DNA of 64,000 nt from Gammaproteobacteria bacterium. Its GTDB lineage: Bacteria > Pseudomonadota > Gammaproteobacteria > JABHGC01. The position numbers were made by a program, and so were the translations under genes. The stretch spans positions 62,001 through 126,000 of the forward strand of contig JALWTS010000034.1 of assembly GCA_027077805.1 (NCBI GenBank). Reading direction: 5' to 3'. Below, in pieces: positions 36,996-49,700 of the stretch (position 1 is the stretch's first letter; every line of letters begins with the position of its first letter). The notes under the pieces were generated by a model, which saw only the letters and a program-made list of their open reading frames with translations, was not told the origin of the DNA and did not search any database.

Positions 36996-38039
36996 ATGCA
37001 AAACAAAACTGACATGGTCATTATTGATGGTTCGCAAGGGGAAGGTGGTGGACAGATATTACGTTCATCTTTATCACTTTCTATGATGACAGGCAAAGAC
37101 TTTTTAATTAAAAATATTCGTTCAGGTCGAGTCAAACCGGGATTAATGCGTCAGCATTTAACTTGTGTACAAGCGGCTGCTAAGATTTGTAATGCCGATA
37201 CTGAAGGGGCAACATTAAGTTCACAGAAATTATTATTTAGACCTAAGCAAATTCAGGCGGGTGATTATCACTTTGCGATTAGCACATCAGGTAGTACTAG
37301 TCTTGTTGCTCAAACTATTATTCCTGCATTAATGACGGCACCACAGCCTTCTAAAATTTTGTTAGAAGGTGGCACTCATAATATGCAAGCACCGACCTTT
37401 GATTTTTTGCAATATAGTTTTTTGCCGGTGTTAAGACAAATGGGAGTGGATATTACTGCCACTATACATAAGTATGGTTTTTATCCTGCCGGTGGTGGTA
37501 AAGTTGAATTTGTGATTCAGCCTAGTCAATCAAGTCAAGCATTACAGCCAATTAAATTAATGCAGCGAGGCAATGAAAAACGATTATCAGCTGAAGCTTT
37601 TTTTGCGAATTTAGCCTCAACTATTCCGCAACGTGAGTTAAATGTTATTGCGAATACTATGGGTTGGGCTGATGATAATTTACATCTCCGCCAAATCAAA
37701 AAAAGCCATAGTTCAGGTAATGTGGTATTGTTAAAACTTGAATATGAAAATATTATTGAAACCATTATTAGCTTTGGTCAATTAGGACTAAAAGCTGAAA
37801 AAGTGGCAAAACAAGCGTGTGATCAAGCCAAGGAATATTTAGCCAGTGAGGCTGTCGTTGGTGTTCATTTAGCGGATCAATTACTATTACCAATGGTCAT
37901 AGCAGGTGGTGGTCAGTTTACAACCTTAACGCCAACGCAACATACACAAACTAATATTAATGTCATTAAACAGTTTATGGATTGTGTCATTGATTTGCAA
38001 CAACTTAACGATAACTTATGGCAAATTACTATTACTTAA
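36996..38039 (+). CDS. rtcA: RNA 3'-terminal phosphate cyclase RtcA
   Basis: The enzyme converts RNA 3'-phosphates to 2',3'-cyclic phosphates, the substrate form used with RtcB. The 347-residue protein begins MQNKTDMVIIDGSQGEGG, with the conserved GSQGEGGGQILR at the N-terminus. The nucleophilic His is read as His316 in TQHTQTNIN. I chose the ATG at 36996, preceded by AGGA, over an upstream ATG at 36948 that lies inside rtcB. It is the second gene of the sigma-54 operon. The 3' end overlaps the convergent oxyR by eight bases. Confidence 0.95.
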   Translation: MQNKTDMVIIDGSQGEGGGQILRSSLSLSMMTGKDFLIKNIRSGRVKPGLMRQHLTCVQAAAKICNADTEGATLSSQKLLFRPKQIQAGDYHFAISTSGSTSLVAQTIIPALMTAPQPSKILLEGGTHNMQAPTFDFLQYSFLPVLRQMGVDITATIHKYGFYPAGGGKVEFVIQPSQSSQALQPIKLMQRGNEKRLSAEAFFANLASTIPQRELNVIANTMGWADDNLHLRQIKKSHSSGNVVLLKLEYENIIETIISFGQLGLKAEKVAKQACDQAKEYLASEAVVGVHLADQLLLPMVIAGGGQFTTLTPTQHTQTNINVIKQFMDCVIDLQQLNDNLWQITIT

Positions 38040-38937
38040 AGCTCAGTTTAAGCTTGTTAGCAAACAATTTAATCAATAACTCAATATTATGAGTCGCAGG
38101 ATAATTGGGACGCACAATAAACACTAACTCCCGATGCGGACCCGTTTCAGCTAATGGAATTTTGATCAACATTGGATTATTATCGACTAATTGTGATAGG
38201 GCAATTTCAGGTACTAAGGTCGAACCCATTTTACCTGCCACCAGTTGTACTAGAGTCGCCAAACTGGTAGCACTTAAGCTATGAGCGGATGTTGGAGGGG
38301 CATTGAGATGACATACGGCTAGGGCATGATCTTTAAGACAATGACCTTCATTTAATAGCATGAGTTTCTTAGTTTCAATTTCATCTGCTTTAATTGTTGT
38401 ATGACTAGCGAGTTTGTCGTCAATATGTGTGATCCAATAAAAGTTTTCTTGCCAAAATTTAAAGGCTAATAAACCCTCAATTTCAAAAGGTAAAGCGAGA
38501 ATAGCGGTGTCTAATTCACCTTGCTTAACTTTATCAACTAAGATATGCGATTGTTCTTCAAAAATACTTAAGGCAAGTTCTGGGTAACGGGTTTGTAGGC
38601 TTGGCAGTATAATTGGCAATAAATAAGGGCCAATCGTTGGGATCATGCCAATAGATAAAGGTGTGGTTAAGGGTTGTTGATGTAAATTACCTAAGCGTTG
38701 TAAATCATCGATTTGTAGTTTAATTAACTTCGCTTGGTTTAAAACTTCACGCCCTAAAGTAGTGATTAATACTTGTTTGTTATTTCTTTCAAATACTTGA
38801 AATCCCAACTGTTTTTCCATTTCTGCGATAGCCGTACTAAACGCAGATTGTGAAATATTACAATTATCTGCGGCCTTTCTAAAGTTTAGGGTTTGTTCTA
38901 CCGCTAGGGCATAGCTTAGTTGTTTAAAGGTAATCAT
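38032..38937 (-). CDS. oxyR: LysR-family hydrogen peroxide regulator OxyR
   Basis: The 301-residue regulator has an N-terminal winged helix-turn-helix (FRKAADNCNISQSAFSTAIAEMEKQL) and a ligand-binding-type sensor domain. The redox pair is kept: Cys200 and Cys209 in GHCLKDHALAVC are nine residues apart, as are Cys199 and Cys208 of E. coli OxyR, and the surrounding GHCLxDxA matches. When oxidised by peroxide it activates antioxidant genes; no catalase or peroxiredoxin gene lies in the window. It is divergent from the giant peptide synthetase, sharing a 248-base spacer. Confidence 0.9.
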   Translation of the reverse strand: MITFKQLSYALAVEQTLNFRKAADNCNISQSAFSTAIAEMEKQLGFQVFERNNKQVLITTLGREVLNQAKLIKLQIDDLQRLGNLHQQPLTTPLSIGMIPTIGPYLLPIILPSLQTRYPELALSIFEEQSHILVDKVKQGELDTAILALPFEIEGLLAFKFWQENFYWITHIDDKLASHTTIKADEIETKKLMLLNEGHCLKDHALAVCHLNAPPTSAHSLSATSLATLVQLVAGKMGSTLVPEIALSQLVDNNPMLIKIPLAETGPHRELVFIVRPNYPATHNIELLIKLFANKLKLSFK

Positions 38938-38969
38938 AGAGAATATTAATCACTGGTAATGATTTAGGG

Positions 38970-38984
38970 TTCTAAATTATAGAA
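38970..38984. promoter_or_regulatory. TTCTA-N5-TAGAA dyad upstream of oxyR
   Basis: A perfect 5-base dyad around AATTA sits 33 bases upstream of the oxyR start, where LysR-family proteins usually bind to control their own gene. It has the T-N11-A form of such boxes but not the full four-ATAG pattern of a classical OxyR site. A similar TTCTA/TAGAA dyad also occurs upstream of rtcB, which weakens the case for a specific OxyR box. Confidence 0.3.
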
Positions 38985-39140
38985 TGTTAACCTCTATTTT
39001 TTCAAATTTACCTAAATATCATCGACTACCATTCTATGCTTATCGCTTGATTAAAGGTTAATAATCCATTTCACAATTAATGATATTACAGCACCTATCA
39101 TCACCACTTCTTGCCTAAATCCCATACTAGAGCATCTTTG

Positions 39141-39168
39141 ATCCATGGACTAAACTAATGTCATGGAT
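39141..39168 (+). promoter_or_regulatory. Inverted repeat just upstream of the peptide synthetase
   Basis: ATCCATG (39141-39147) is inverted as CATGGAT (39162-39168), 14 bases apart, and ends 17 bases before the start codon. As RNA it would place a hairpin near the AAAGG ribosome site; as DNA it could be an operator. I see no convincing -35/-10 pair or Fur box in the spacer. Confidence 0.3.
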
Positions 39169-39185
39169 TAACAAAGGTACTTTGT

Positions 39186-42100
39186 ATGGATAAATTAAGC
39201 GATGCTCAAAAACGAGCCAAGATTTTAGCATTGTTAAAGGCAAAACAACAGCAAATTCAATATTTTCCCTTGTCATATAGCCAACAACGCTTGTGGTTTT
39301 TGGATCAAATGCAACCTTTAAGTGCGGTTTATAATATTGCCTTAGCTGTTGAGTTATATGGTGAGTTAGATTTAGCATTGTTACAGCAAGCCTTTGATCA
39401 TATTGTCCAACGTCATGCTATGTTGCGTGCTTGTTTGGAAACGAATGACGGGAAACCGAGACAAAGGATTAAGCCGAAATTATCCATTCCAATACAAGTA
39501 AAAGATTGTAGCGATAACGATTTCGATCAGTTTTTAGCAAGCCTTGCTTACCAGCCTTTTGATTTAGAAAAAGATAGTTTGATTCGGTTTTATTGTATTA
39601 ATACTGATGCTGATTTTAAAGTGTTGTTATGGGTAGTGCATCATATTATTGCCGATGGCTGGTCAATGGGGATTTTACAGCAAGAATTGGCTTATTTTTA
39701 TCAAACCTTGCAACAAGGAAAAACACCCAATTTACCGCTCCCTAAAATCCAATATACTGATTTTATCGCATGGCAACAACAACGCTGGCAGAGCAGTTGG
39801 TTAGAACAAGAGTTAAAATTTTGGCAATCCTATTTAGCGGGTATTGAGGTTTTAGAATTAGCAACCGATTTATCTCGTCCTGCTATTCAAACGGATCATG
39901 GTAATACTTATTATTTCCATTTATCTAAAACAGTCGTATCACAATTTGAAACATTATTGCAAGCCGAACAAGCCACCTTGTTTATGGGTTTGATGACCGT
40001 TTGGCAAGTATTATTATTTCATTATAGTCGTCAAAGCAATTTTGCGGTAGGCACCCCATTTCATGGTCGGGAACGTCAAGAAACGAAAGATGTTATTGGC
40101 TTTTTTGTCAATACCTTAGTCATTCCTAGCCATATTAATCCTAAAAATACGTTTTTACAGCAACTTGCGGTTACAAAAAAACATCTGCTATCCGCATTTA
40201 ATCATCCTGATCTTCCCTTTGAATATTTAGTTGATGCCTTAAAAGTAGAACGGCAACCCAGTCATACGCCTTTATTTCAAGTATTATTTGCATGGCAAAA
40301 TTTACCTATGGCAACGACACAATTAGAATCTATTCCGTTTAAACGGCATGATATTTTAGGTAAAACCGCTAAATTTGATTTATCCTTAGTGATTGTGCCA
40401 GAATCGGAGGATTATTCTGCCAGTTTAGAATATAACAGTGATTTGTTTTTAGCGACAACAATTGAAGCAATGGCAAGTCATTATCAGCAATTATTAGTAG
40501 AGATTATTCGCCAAGCTCAAACTAAAATTGGTGATTTAAGATTATTAAATCAATCGCAACAAGCTCAACTCAAAGCCTTAGGTTATCGTCAAGGGGAGTA
40601 TCCACATTCAAGTTTATCGCATTTAATTAGTCAATGGGCAAACGTTCAGCCTGAAAAAACGGCCATTGTGTCTGATCAAACACAACTCACTTATCAACAA
40701 TTAGAACAATTCAGCAATCAACTCGCTCGTTATTTACAGACTATCGGGGTGCAAGCAAATGATAGGGTTGGTGTGCAATTAAATCCTTGTTGTGAATTAG
40801 TGGTCATAGTATTAGCTATATTAAAACTTGGGGCGAGTTATTTGCCATTAGACCCGAATTATCCTGAATCACGTTTACAAATGATGCGAGAGGATGCGCA
40901 AATTCGAGTATTGTTTGCGGAATCTGATTTAGATTTAGCCATGCCTGTTATCATATGGCAACAACATCAAAGTCAAATTTTATCACAGTCTAGTCAGCCT
41001 TTCGCAATAGATGTCCCGCCACTTACTGCGGCTTATTTGATTTATACCTCAGGATCAACTGGACGACCAAAAGGGGTGATTGGACATCATTTAGGGGTCG
41101 TAAATTTATTGGCCGATTTGCAGCAACGCTTGCCTTTAGTCCCGAGTGATAATGGCAGTTGGTGGAGTAGCTTTAGTTTTGATGTGGCGGTGTATGAATT
41201 ATTTTCAATTTTAGTCGCAGGGGGATGTTTATACATTCCTCCTGATAAACATCGTTCCGATCCAGCGCAGTTATTTGCGTGGTTGTTGCAACATCAAATA
41301 AGTGCCGCATATTTACCGCCATTTTTTTTAGCCCCGTTGCTGACATGGTTACAGCAAGAGGGGCATGCGAATGCGATGAAATTAAGGCGTTTATTAGTTG
41401 GGGTTGAACCCATTGCCGAAACCTTATTAGCAGAAATTCAACAACGCATACCTGACTTACAAATTATTAACGGCTATGGTCCGACCGAAGCAAGCATTTG
41501 TTGTAGTTTATATTCCGTGCCTAAAGCAAGGAAATATCAACGTCGTACCCCAATTGGGGAAGTCGTACAAAATAATCAAATACTAATATTAAATGCTCAA
41601 CGGCAATTCGTTCCTAAAGGTGTTGTTGGCGAATTATATGTTGGTGGGCTTGGTTTAACTCATGGTTATTGGCAACGTCCAGAATTGGATTCATTATGGG
41701 TAACACTGTATGACCAGCGTTTTTATCGTACGGGTGATTTAGTGCGATTTTTAGCCGATGGGCCATTGCAATTTATTGGTCGGGTGGATCATCAGGTAAA
41801 ACTTCGAGGTTATCGTATTGAGTTAGGCGAAATTGAAGCCTTATTATTACAACAAGAGGATATTGCTGACGCAGTGGTTATGGTACAAACCTTGCAGGAT
41901 CGTCCTCATCTGATTGCTTATTTAGTATTGGCACATAATGACTTCAATCTTGAATCGCTTAAACAGGAATTAAAACAACAATTGCCTGATTACATGGTGC
42001 CAGCGTATTTTATGGTGCTAGAAACCTTACCGACCACTGATAATGGGAAATTAGATCGTAAGGCTTTACCGTTACCAATGCCTGTTACTACGACAGATTA

Positions 42101-43700
42101 TTTTCCACCCCAATCACCCATAGAACAATTATTAGTCAACATTTGGCAACAAGTGCTAGGTGTGGCTAAAGTGTCAATTACGGATAATTTTTTTAGTTTA
42201 GGTGGGGATTCCATCATCAGCATTGAAGTCATTGCGAAAGCAAGAGCACATGGTGTCATGATAGAACCTAAACAGTTATTTCAATACCAAACCATTGTTG
42301 ATTTAGCCAAAGTCGTTAAACGTAATGTTACTGAAGAATTAGAGGGGCAAGAAACAGGGGAACTGAGTCTTAGTCCTATTCAACAATGGTTTTTTCAACA
42401 AAACTTTGCAAAATTATCGCATTGGAATCAATCCGTAGTCTTTGCCAGTGAGACTGCGTTAAATACTGCTAATTTAGCCTTGGCGGTGAAAGCATTGTAT
42501 CAACATCATGCGGTATTACGAAGCCGATTTACCCAAACAAGCTCTAAACCAGTCATATGGCAAGCGGAAATTTTAGCCGAAGTAAACACGACTACGTTTA
42601 CTAAGGTGGCGGCTTACGATTGGTCGGAATCACAAATTCAAGCCTATATCAATCAACAACAAGCGAGTTTAGAGTTAAGCCGAGCGGGTTTATTCCAAGT
42701 CATTTACCTGCAAACTTTGCCTCAACAAAGTGATTATTTAGTGATGTTTGCCCATCATTTAATTATTGACGGCGTTTCTTGGCGGATTTTATTGCAAGAT
42801 TTGGCAATGTTTTATCAACAATTACAGCAACAACAAGCATTGTCTTATCCTAATAAAACCACTGCTTGGAAAACTTGGCTTAATCATGCCCAAGGTTATT
42901 TTGCCTCAAATGCCGATAAGGATAAGGCTTATTTCTTAGCCCAAGCGGAATTACCTTTGACCGCTTTGCCTCAAGATCATTATTTGCCTAATTTAGAACG
43001 AGATTTCGCCAAGGTAGCATGGCAATATTCGGTAGAACAAACACAAATAATGCTGTTAGAACTCAGTCAACACTATGCGATTCGGTTTCCTGAATTTCTC
43101 ATCACTGCTTTGGTATTAACGTTAAGAGATTGGAGTGAGCAAACAGGGATTTGTTTCGCTTTAGAAGGGCATGGGCGGGATACGCAAGGTTTAGGGGCGT
43201 TAGAAGCCTTAGATTTAAGTCAAACCGTGGGTTGGTTTACCAATGTTTATCCTGTTTATGTTGACTTAGGTGCCGAACAAGATTTTGGTATCATTCTACA
43301 ACGAGTCAAACAAGCCTGTCGGACAGTCCCTAATCATGGTATGGCCTATGGTTATTTATCGCTCGATAGTCAAGCGCAAGTGAGTTTTAATTATTTGGGG
43401 CAATGGCGAGCGAATACTGCTGAACTGGCCAATTTAAGTACAGTGAATCTCAAGCCTATTGAACGAGCATTGGAAAATCATCGACCTTATTTATTTGATA
43501 TTATTGCTCAAATTGAACAGGATTGTTTACAGATCACTTGGCACTATTCCAGTGCGTGTCATGAACAAGATACTATGGCGTATTTAAGTAAACAATACCA
43601 ATTTTATTTACAGCAGTTATTAGAATACTGCTTGCAAACAGAATCTTATGGTTATAGTTTGGACGATTTTAAACTATGCCAATGGCAAGATGATAAACTT
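39186..43700 (+). other. NRPS module 1: C-A-T-E, substrate unknown, D-residue
   Basis: C1 has HHIIADG at residues 152-158. A1 has IYTSGSTG at 619-626 and specificity residues D V Y Y L G G I C, which match no code I know well. T1 carries LGGDS (Ser1009), the variant usual before an epimerase. E1 has HHLIIDG at 1190-1196 and EGHGRD at 1327-1332. The incorporated residue should therefore become D. An N-terminal C domain suggests acylation. Confidence 0.88.
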
Positions 43701-46700
43701 GCTCAAGTGGTGAAACAACATAAAATTGATAATATTTATCCTTTATCTTATACCCAAAAAGGCATGGTATTTGAGTCGAATGAAAACCAAGAAACCCATG
43801 CGTATTTACAACAAGTGTTTTGCCAATTAAGCGGAAACTTAGATTTTAATTTATGGCAACATTGTTGGCAACAAGTGATTCAACATTATGATATATTGAG
43901 AATTGCGGTTGAATCAGACCATCAAATCGTTTATGCCAATGTCGAACCTGAATGGATAGTATTAGATTGGCAACATTTGACACAAGCACAGCAACAACAG
44001 CATTGGCAGCAACTATTACCACAAGATCGCCAGCAAGGCTTTGTATGGCATAAACCGCCATTAATGCGATTTTATTGGATTTATTATAGTAAAAATCAAG
44101 TCCAGTTTTTATGGACACATCATCATATTTTAGTCGATGGTTGGTCGTTACCCTTGATTTGGCAAGCAATATTTCGTTTGTATGAATATCGTTTAGTAGG
44201 GGAATATTACCATTTACCCGCCGTCAGACCTTATAGTGATTATATTCAATGGTTATATCAACAAGCACAAGCCAAGGCCAAAAGCTATTGGCAATCACAT
44301 TTATCAGGGTTTGACCAGAAAAATCGTTTATTGATTGAATCTTCCCAAGCTAAAAACCTCCGTGTCGAAACGCTGAGTTTGAGCTTTACCGAAGCCCAAC
44401 AGCAATATTATCAACATTTCTGCCAACAACAACAACTCACCCTGAATACCTTATTGCAAACCGCATGGGCGTTGTTATTAGCACGATACAGTGGCGATAG
44501 TGATATTGTTTTTGGGGTAACGGTTTCAGGTCGTCCTAGTGAGTTAGAACAAGTTGAAAATATGGTAGGTTTGTTTATTAATACCTTACCGTTTCGGATT
44601 CAGTTAAATTTAGATGAATCAGGTTTCGTATTGTTACAACGCTTGCAAACCGTATTTCAAGATTGGCGACAATATGATCATAGTGCCTTAACGCAAGTGC
44701 AAACATGGTGTGATACCCCAGCCCAATCATTATTCTCAACTTTGTTTGTGGTGGAAAATTACCCTGTGGATAAAAACTTGGCAAGTCAATCAGGACAGTT
44801 GCAAGTTAGTGCCATGCAGGCATTGGAAATAACCGCTTATCCATTAACTATGGTGATTGCTTTACAACCACAGTTAATGATTCAATGTCGGTATGATTCA
44901 GGTTATTACCAACAGGAGGCAATGACGGCATTATTATCACATTATCAACAATTATTAACAGGGCTTTGTCAACAGCCAAATAGCATTGCCTTAAAATTAT
45001 CATTATTGACCGAAGTTGAACAACAACAACAGCAATTATGGCATCAAACTCAGCGTGTTTATCCTAATCAAGACCAATCATTGATTTATTGGTTTGAACA
45101 ACAGGTTGAACAACGCCCTTATCAAATGGCGGTTGAATATCAACAACAAAGTTTAACTTATCAACAACTCAATTATAAAGCCAATCAATTAGCCCATCAT
45201 TTACATTCTTTGAATATTAGCCCAGGTAGTATGATTGGGGTTTGTATGTATCGTTGTTTAGATTTAGTGATTGCATTATATGGGATTATCAAAGCCGGTT
45301 GTGCTTATTTGCCTTTAGACCCAGATTTACCCAAACAACGCTTAAATTATATGGTAGAACATGCCCAACTTGAGGTAGTAATTTATCACCATGCCAGTGT
45401 GTATTGTGTGCCAGATACTAAAACCAATTGGTGTTGTAATATTGAAAAAGAATGGCCCGATGTTGAATCAAATATTAATCAAAATTTAGGGCTGAACCTT
45501 TTGGGTGAAGACCCTGCTTATGTGATTTACACCTCTGGTTCTACTGGACAGCCGAAAGGGGTAGTGATTCCCCATAGAGGGATTGTGAATCGCTTATTAT
45601 GGATGCAACAACACTATCAGTTACAACCGCAAGATGCGGTGTTACAAAAAACACCTTATAGTTTCGATGTGTCGGTATGGGAGTTTTTCTGGCCGTTAAT
45701 GGTTGGGGCAAGATTGGTGCTGGCAGAGCCTGATGGACATAAAGACCCTGCCTATTTATGCCGTTTAATCCAGCAACAAAAAATTAGCCATTTACATTTT
45801 GTGCCATCAATGTTAGCAGTATTTTTGGATTATCAAGAAGCCAGCGATTGCCATAGTATTAAACAAGTATTTTGCAGTGGTGAGGCTTTAGCCATTGAAC
45901 ATAAAGAACGCTTTTTTCAATGTTTACCCAATGCGGAATTACATAATTTATATGGGCCAACGGAAGCCTCTGTTGATGTCAGTTACTGGGATTGTTCTCA
46001 GGCCATTCCTAAACATAGTCATAGCATTCCTATCGGTTATCCTATTGCTAATACCCAGTTATTGATTTTAGACCCTTGGTTAAACCCAGTGCCTGTTGGT
46101 CTTTCAGGGGAACTCTATATTGGGGGTATTAATTTAGCGATAGCTTATTTAAATCAAGCCCAATTAACCAGTGAGCGTTTTATTTATTATCAAAAACAGC
46201 GTTGGTATAAAACAGGCGATAAAGCCAGATATTTATCCGATGGTGCCATAGAGTATTTAGGGCGGTTGGATTTTCAGGTAAAACTACGGGGGCAACGAAT
46301 TGAATTAGGCGAAATTGAACAGGTTTTAGTCAAACAATCAGGAATTTTAGAGGCGGTAGTCATTGTTGACAATGAACATTTAGTGGCCTATGTTCAGCCA
46401 GAATCAGGGAGGAAACCCGACCTAGAGGTCTTAAAACAGCAGTTAGTTGCCATTTTACCATTGTATATGGTGCCTTCTTCGTTTATGGTCATCAGGGATT
46501 GGCCTCGTTTGCCCAGTGGTAAAATTAACCGCAAAAACTTACCTAAGGCTGATCAAGCAGTGATTAATACGCTTACTTGGTCAGCACCACAAACAGCGGA
46601 ACAACAACTGCTGGCAGGTATTATTGCCAAAGTATTAAATATCACGAAAGTGAGTTTAGATGCCAATTTCTTTCAATTAGGTGGGCATTCACTCACCGCC

Positions 46701-49700
46701 ATGCAGGTATTGACGAAAGTACGCCAACAATTTGCCGTTGAGATTCGTATGAGTGAATTTTTTGTGGCACCAACCGTATTAGATTTAGCGGAATTGCTGA
46801 AAACCAAACAAAGTGATAAATTACCTGACATTGAAATTGTTAATCGTAACGCCAATTTAGCCTTATCATTTGCTCAACAGCGTTTATGGTTTTTTAGTCA
46901 ATGGGAAGCCAGTCGGTCGGCTTATAATATGCCAGCGATTGTTAAAATTAGTGGTAAATTAAATGTTTCAGCTTTAAGAAAAAGTTTAAATCTAATTGTC
47001 CAACGCCATGAAATTTTAAGAACACGTTTTATCAATCGTTCAGGCGAACCCATGATTAAAATTGAGCCAGAGATGACAATTGATTGTCCCATTGAGAATT
47101 GGCAAAATTTCACCACGACGGAGCAAGACCGTCAATTACAACAGTGGGCTACCCAACAAGCTCAACAGCCTTTTGATTTAGAGCAATCGGTTTTTAGAGT
47201 GCAACTTATTCAATTATCGGCACAACAATGGTTGTTTGCGTATAGTTTTCATCATTTAGTGGCAGATGGTTGGTCAGTAGGATTATTTATTCAAGAATTA
47301 GCCCAAGCCTATTTAAGTTTTTGTCAACAACAGCCTTTGGTCTTACCTGAATTGCCTATTCAGTATTTGGATTATGCCATGTGGCAACGGCAATGGTTTC
47401 AAGGCAAACATTATCAACAAGGTTGGGACTATTGGCAACAGCAATTGCATGCCGTGCCTACCTTAGTTTTGCCGACTGACTTTGAACGTCCTAGCCAACA
47501 AAGTTTTAAAGGTAGGCATTTTTATTTTGAAATTGAGGCAGAACTCACCCAAAAACTGTATCAATTAAGTTATCAAACTGAAACAACCTTGTTTATGGTC
47601 TTATTAACAGGCTTTGCGATTTTATTATCACGTTATGCGAAACAAAATGATTTTTGTATTGGTACGGTAACGGCAGGCAGACAACGAGCAGAGGTTGAAA
47701 ATTTAATTGGTTGTTTTGTCAATGCCTTATTATTGCGTTTGGATTTAAGTGGTAATCCTAATGTCGTGGAAATATTACAGCGGGTAAAAACCACGACTTT
47801 CGCCGCTTATGCTCATCAAGATTTTCCTTCAGAATTAATGATGGCGTTAGCGACAGAACGGGAATTAAGTTATGCCCCTTTAGCACAAGTAGGATTTGCC
47901 TTGCAAAATACACCCATGCCTAGCATTGAATTACCCGAATTAAGGATTGAGGCCGTAGCGTTTGAAACGGGCATTGCAAAATATGATTTAACGTTTAATT
48001 TAACTGAGCAAGCTAAGGGTTTGCAAGGCGTGGTGGAATATAATACGGATTTATTTAAACTCGAACGGATTCAGCATTTAGTCGCCCAATATATTTGGGT
48101 CTTAGGGGTGATTGCCGAACATGCCGATTGTTATATCAGTAATTTTCCTTGGTTATCACAACAGCAATTATTTCAAGAATTAGGTTTGACCGTTGAGGCG
48201 TATGAACGAGTTGAACCCTTATCAGTCGTTCAACGGGATTTATATTTAGATACTGTTTTAAATCCTGAGTCTATTTATAACAGTATGGGTAATGTGTTAG
48301 AATTGCATCAAACCATTGACTTAGAATTATGGCAACAAGCCTTACAACAGTTATTACAACAACAACCTGTATTACGCAGTCGCATTATTGCTTGTCATGC
48401 CCGTTATGCGGAAATGGCCTATCAGTGTGTTCAAACCGCAACGCAAGCAAGTTTTGAATATTGGCAATATCCAGAGGAAACTTACAGTGATGATGACATC
48501 GTGGCACATATTAAAGCATGGATTTATCGCCCCTTTGATTTAGCCAATGATGCTTTAGTACAATATGGTTTAATTCAGCGACGTAAGGATAAATATATTT
48601 TACTTGGTCGGGGGCATCATAGTGTGCTTGATGGTACGGCTGGTACCGTAGTGTTTCAACAGATTTTAGCGAATTATCACGCATTGCAACAACAATCACA
48701 AGCAGAAACCGTACCTGCGATTTTTTATCAATATGTCCAAGAAAATCGTCAAACCTTTGATCACTTGGCAACCTTACAATATTGGCAACAACAAGCTGCA
48801 TTATTACAAGCATTAGATTTTCAGCCATTACCCATTAAACAACCACAAAAAATCCATAAAAAATTAGCATTGCCTGAGAATGATTGGCAATTAATTAAAC
48901 GTTATTGTCGCCAGCAAGGGATGACACCTGCCCTTTATTTTAAAGGGCTTTATGCACTGCTATTGGATATTTATTGTCGCCCTAGTCAAGACTTTTTTAT
49001 CTTTGATGTGTTAAGCACTCGCCGTGGTCAGCACCGTTATACGATTGGTTGTTATTATCAACAATTACCCATTATTTTTAAACTGGCCAGCCTAGAGTCT
49101 GCCAATGGTTTTGCTGAATACTGGCAACAACTTAAAAGGTATAAACGTGAACTCGGTCAGTTTCAACATATTTCAGTATTAGAACAGAATCGCATTTTAC
49201 CACAACATCGTTTAGCCTTTTTTTATAATTATTATAGTTTTCCGGCGGAATTAGAGGTATTTGGACGTAAGGAAAAAATTAGCCAATATATTCCTTTATT
49301 TTTCGATAATCAGGTGCAATTAATTATTAATGCGGGCTTTGCTACCCCAGAATTAAGTTTATATTATCATAATCAGTATTTTACTGATTTAAATTTCTTA
49401 GATCGATTATTGCTTTTTTCGAAACAACTCATGCAAGGTGCGGAATCACTTGGGCAACTAACGAGCTTATTAAGTAATGAAACCAAGTTTTGGTACGATA
49501 CCCAGCCAGTTGATTATCCTGTAACCCAGTGTTTACACCAGCAATTTGCCTTACAAGCCTTAAACTATCCTGACAAAATTGCCGTACGTTTTGAACAAGA
49601 TCAAATCACTTATGCACAGTTACAGCAACAATCATTACAGCTTGCTGGTTATTTACAACAACAAGGCGTGCAGTCAGGGCAATTAGTGGCATTATCTATT

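Noticed and set aside
38979..38996. ATAG...CTAT as an OxyR site
   Set aside because: The distance between the two elements is 11 rather than 7 bases and the four-element array is missing.
38938..39185. Fur box expected for a siderophore synthetase
   Set aside because: I looked for a GATAATGATTATC-like inverted repeat and found none in the spacer, so iron control is not supported.
39127..39378. Reverse-strand frame of 83 codons across the synthetase start
   Set aside because: It covers the ribosome site and first codons of the synthetase and resembles no family.
43846..44169. Reverse-strand open frame of 107 codons inside the synthetase
   Set aside because: It mirrors a condensation domain on the other strand, has low-complexity shadow composition and no ribosome site; several similar frames (51694-52005, 57460-57780, 48511-48828) have the same origin.
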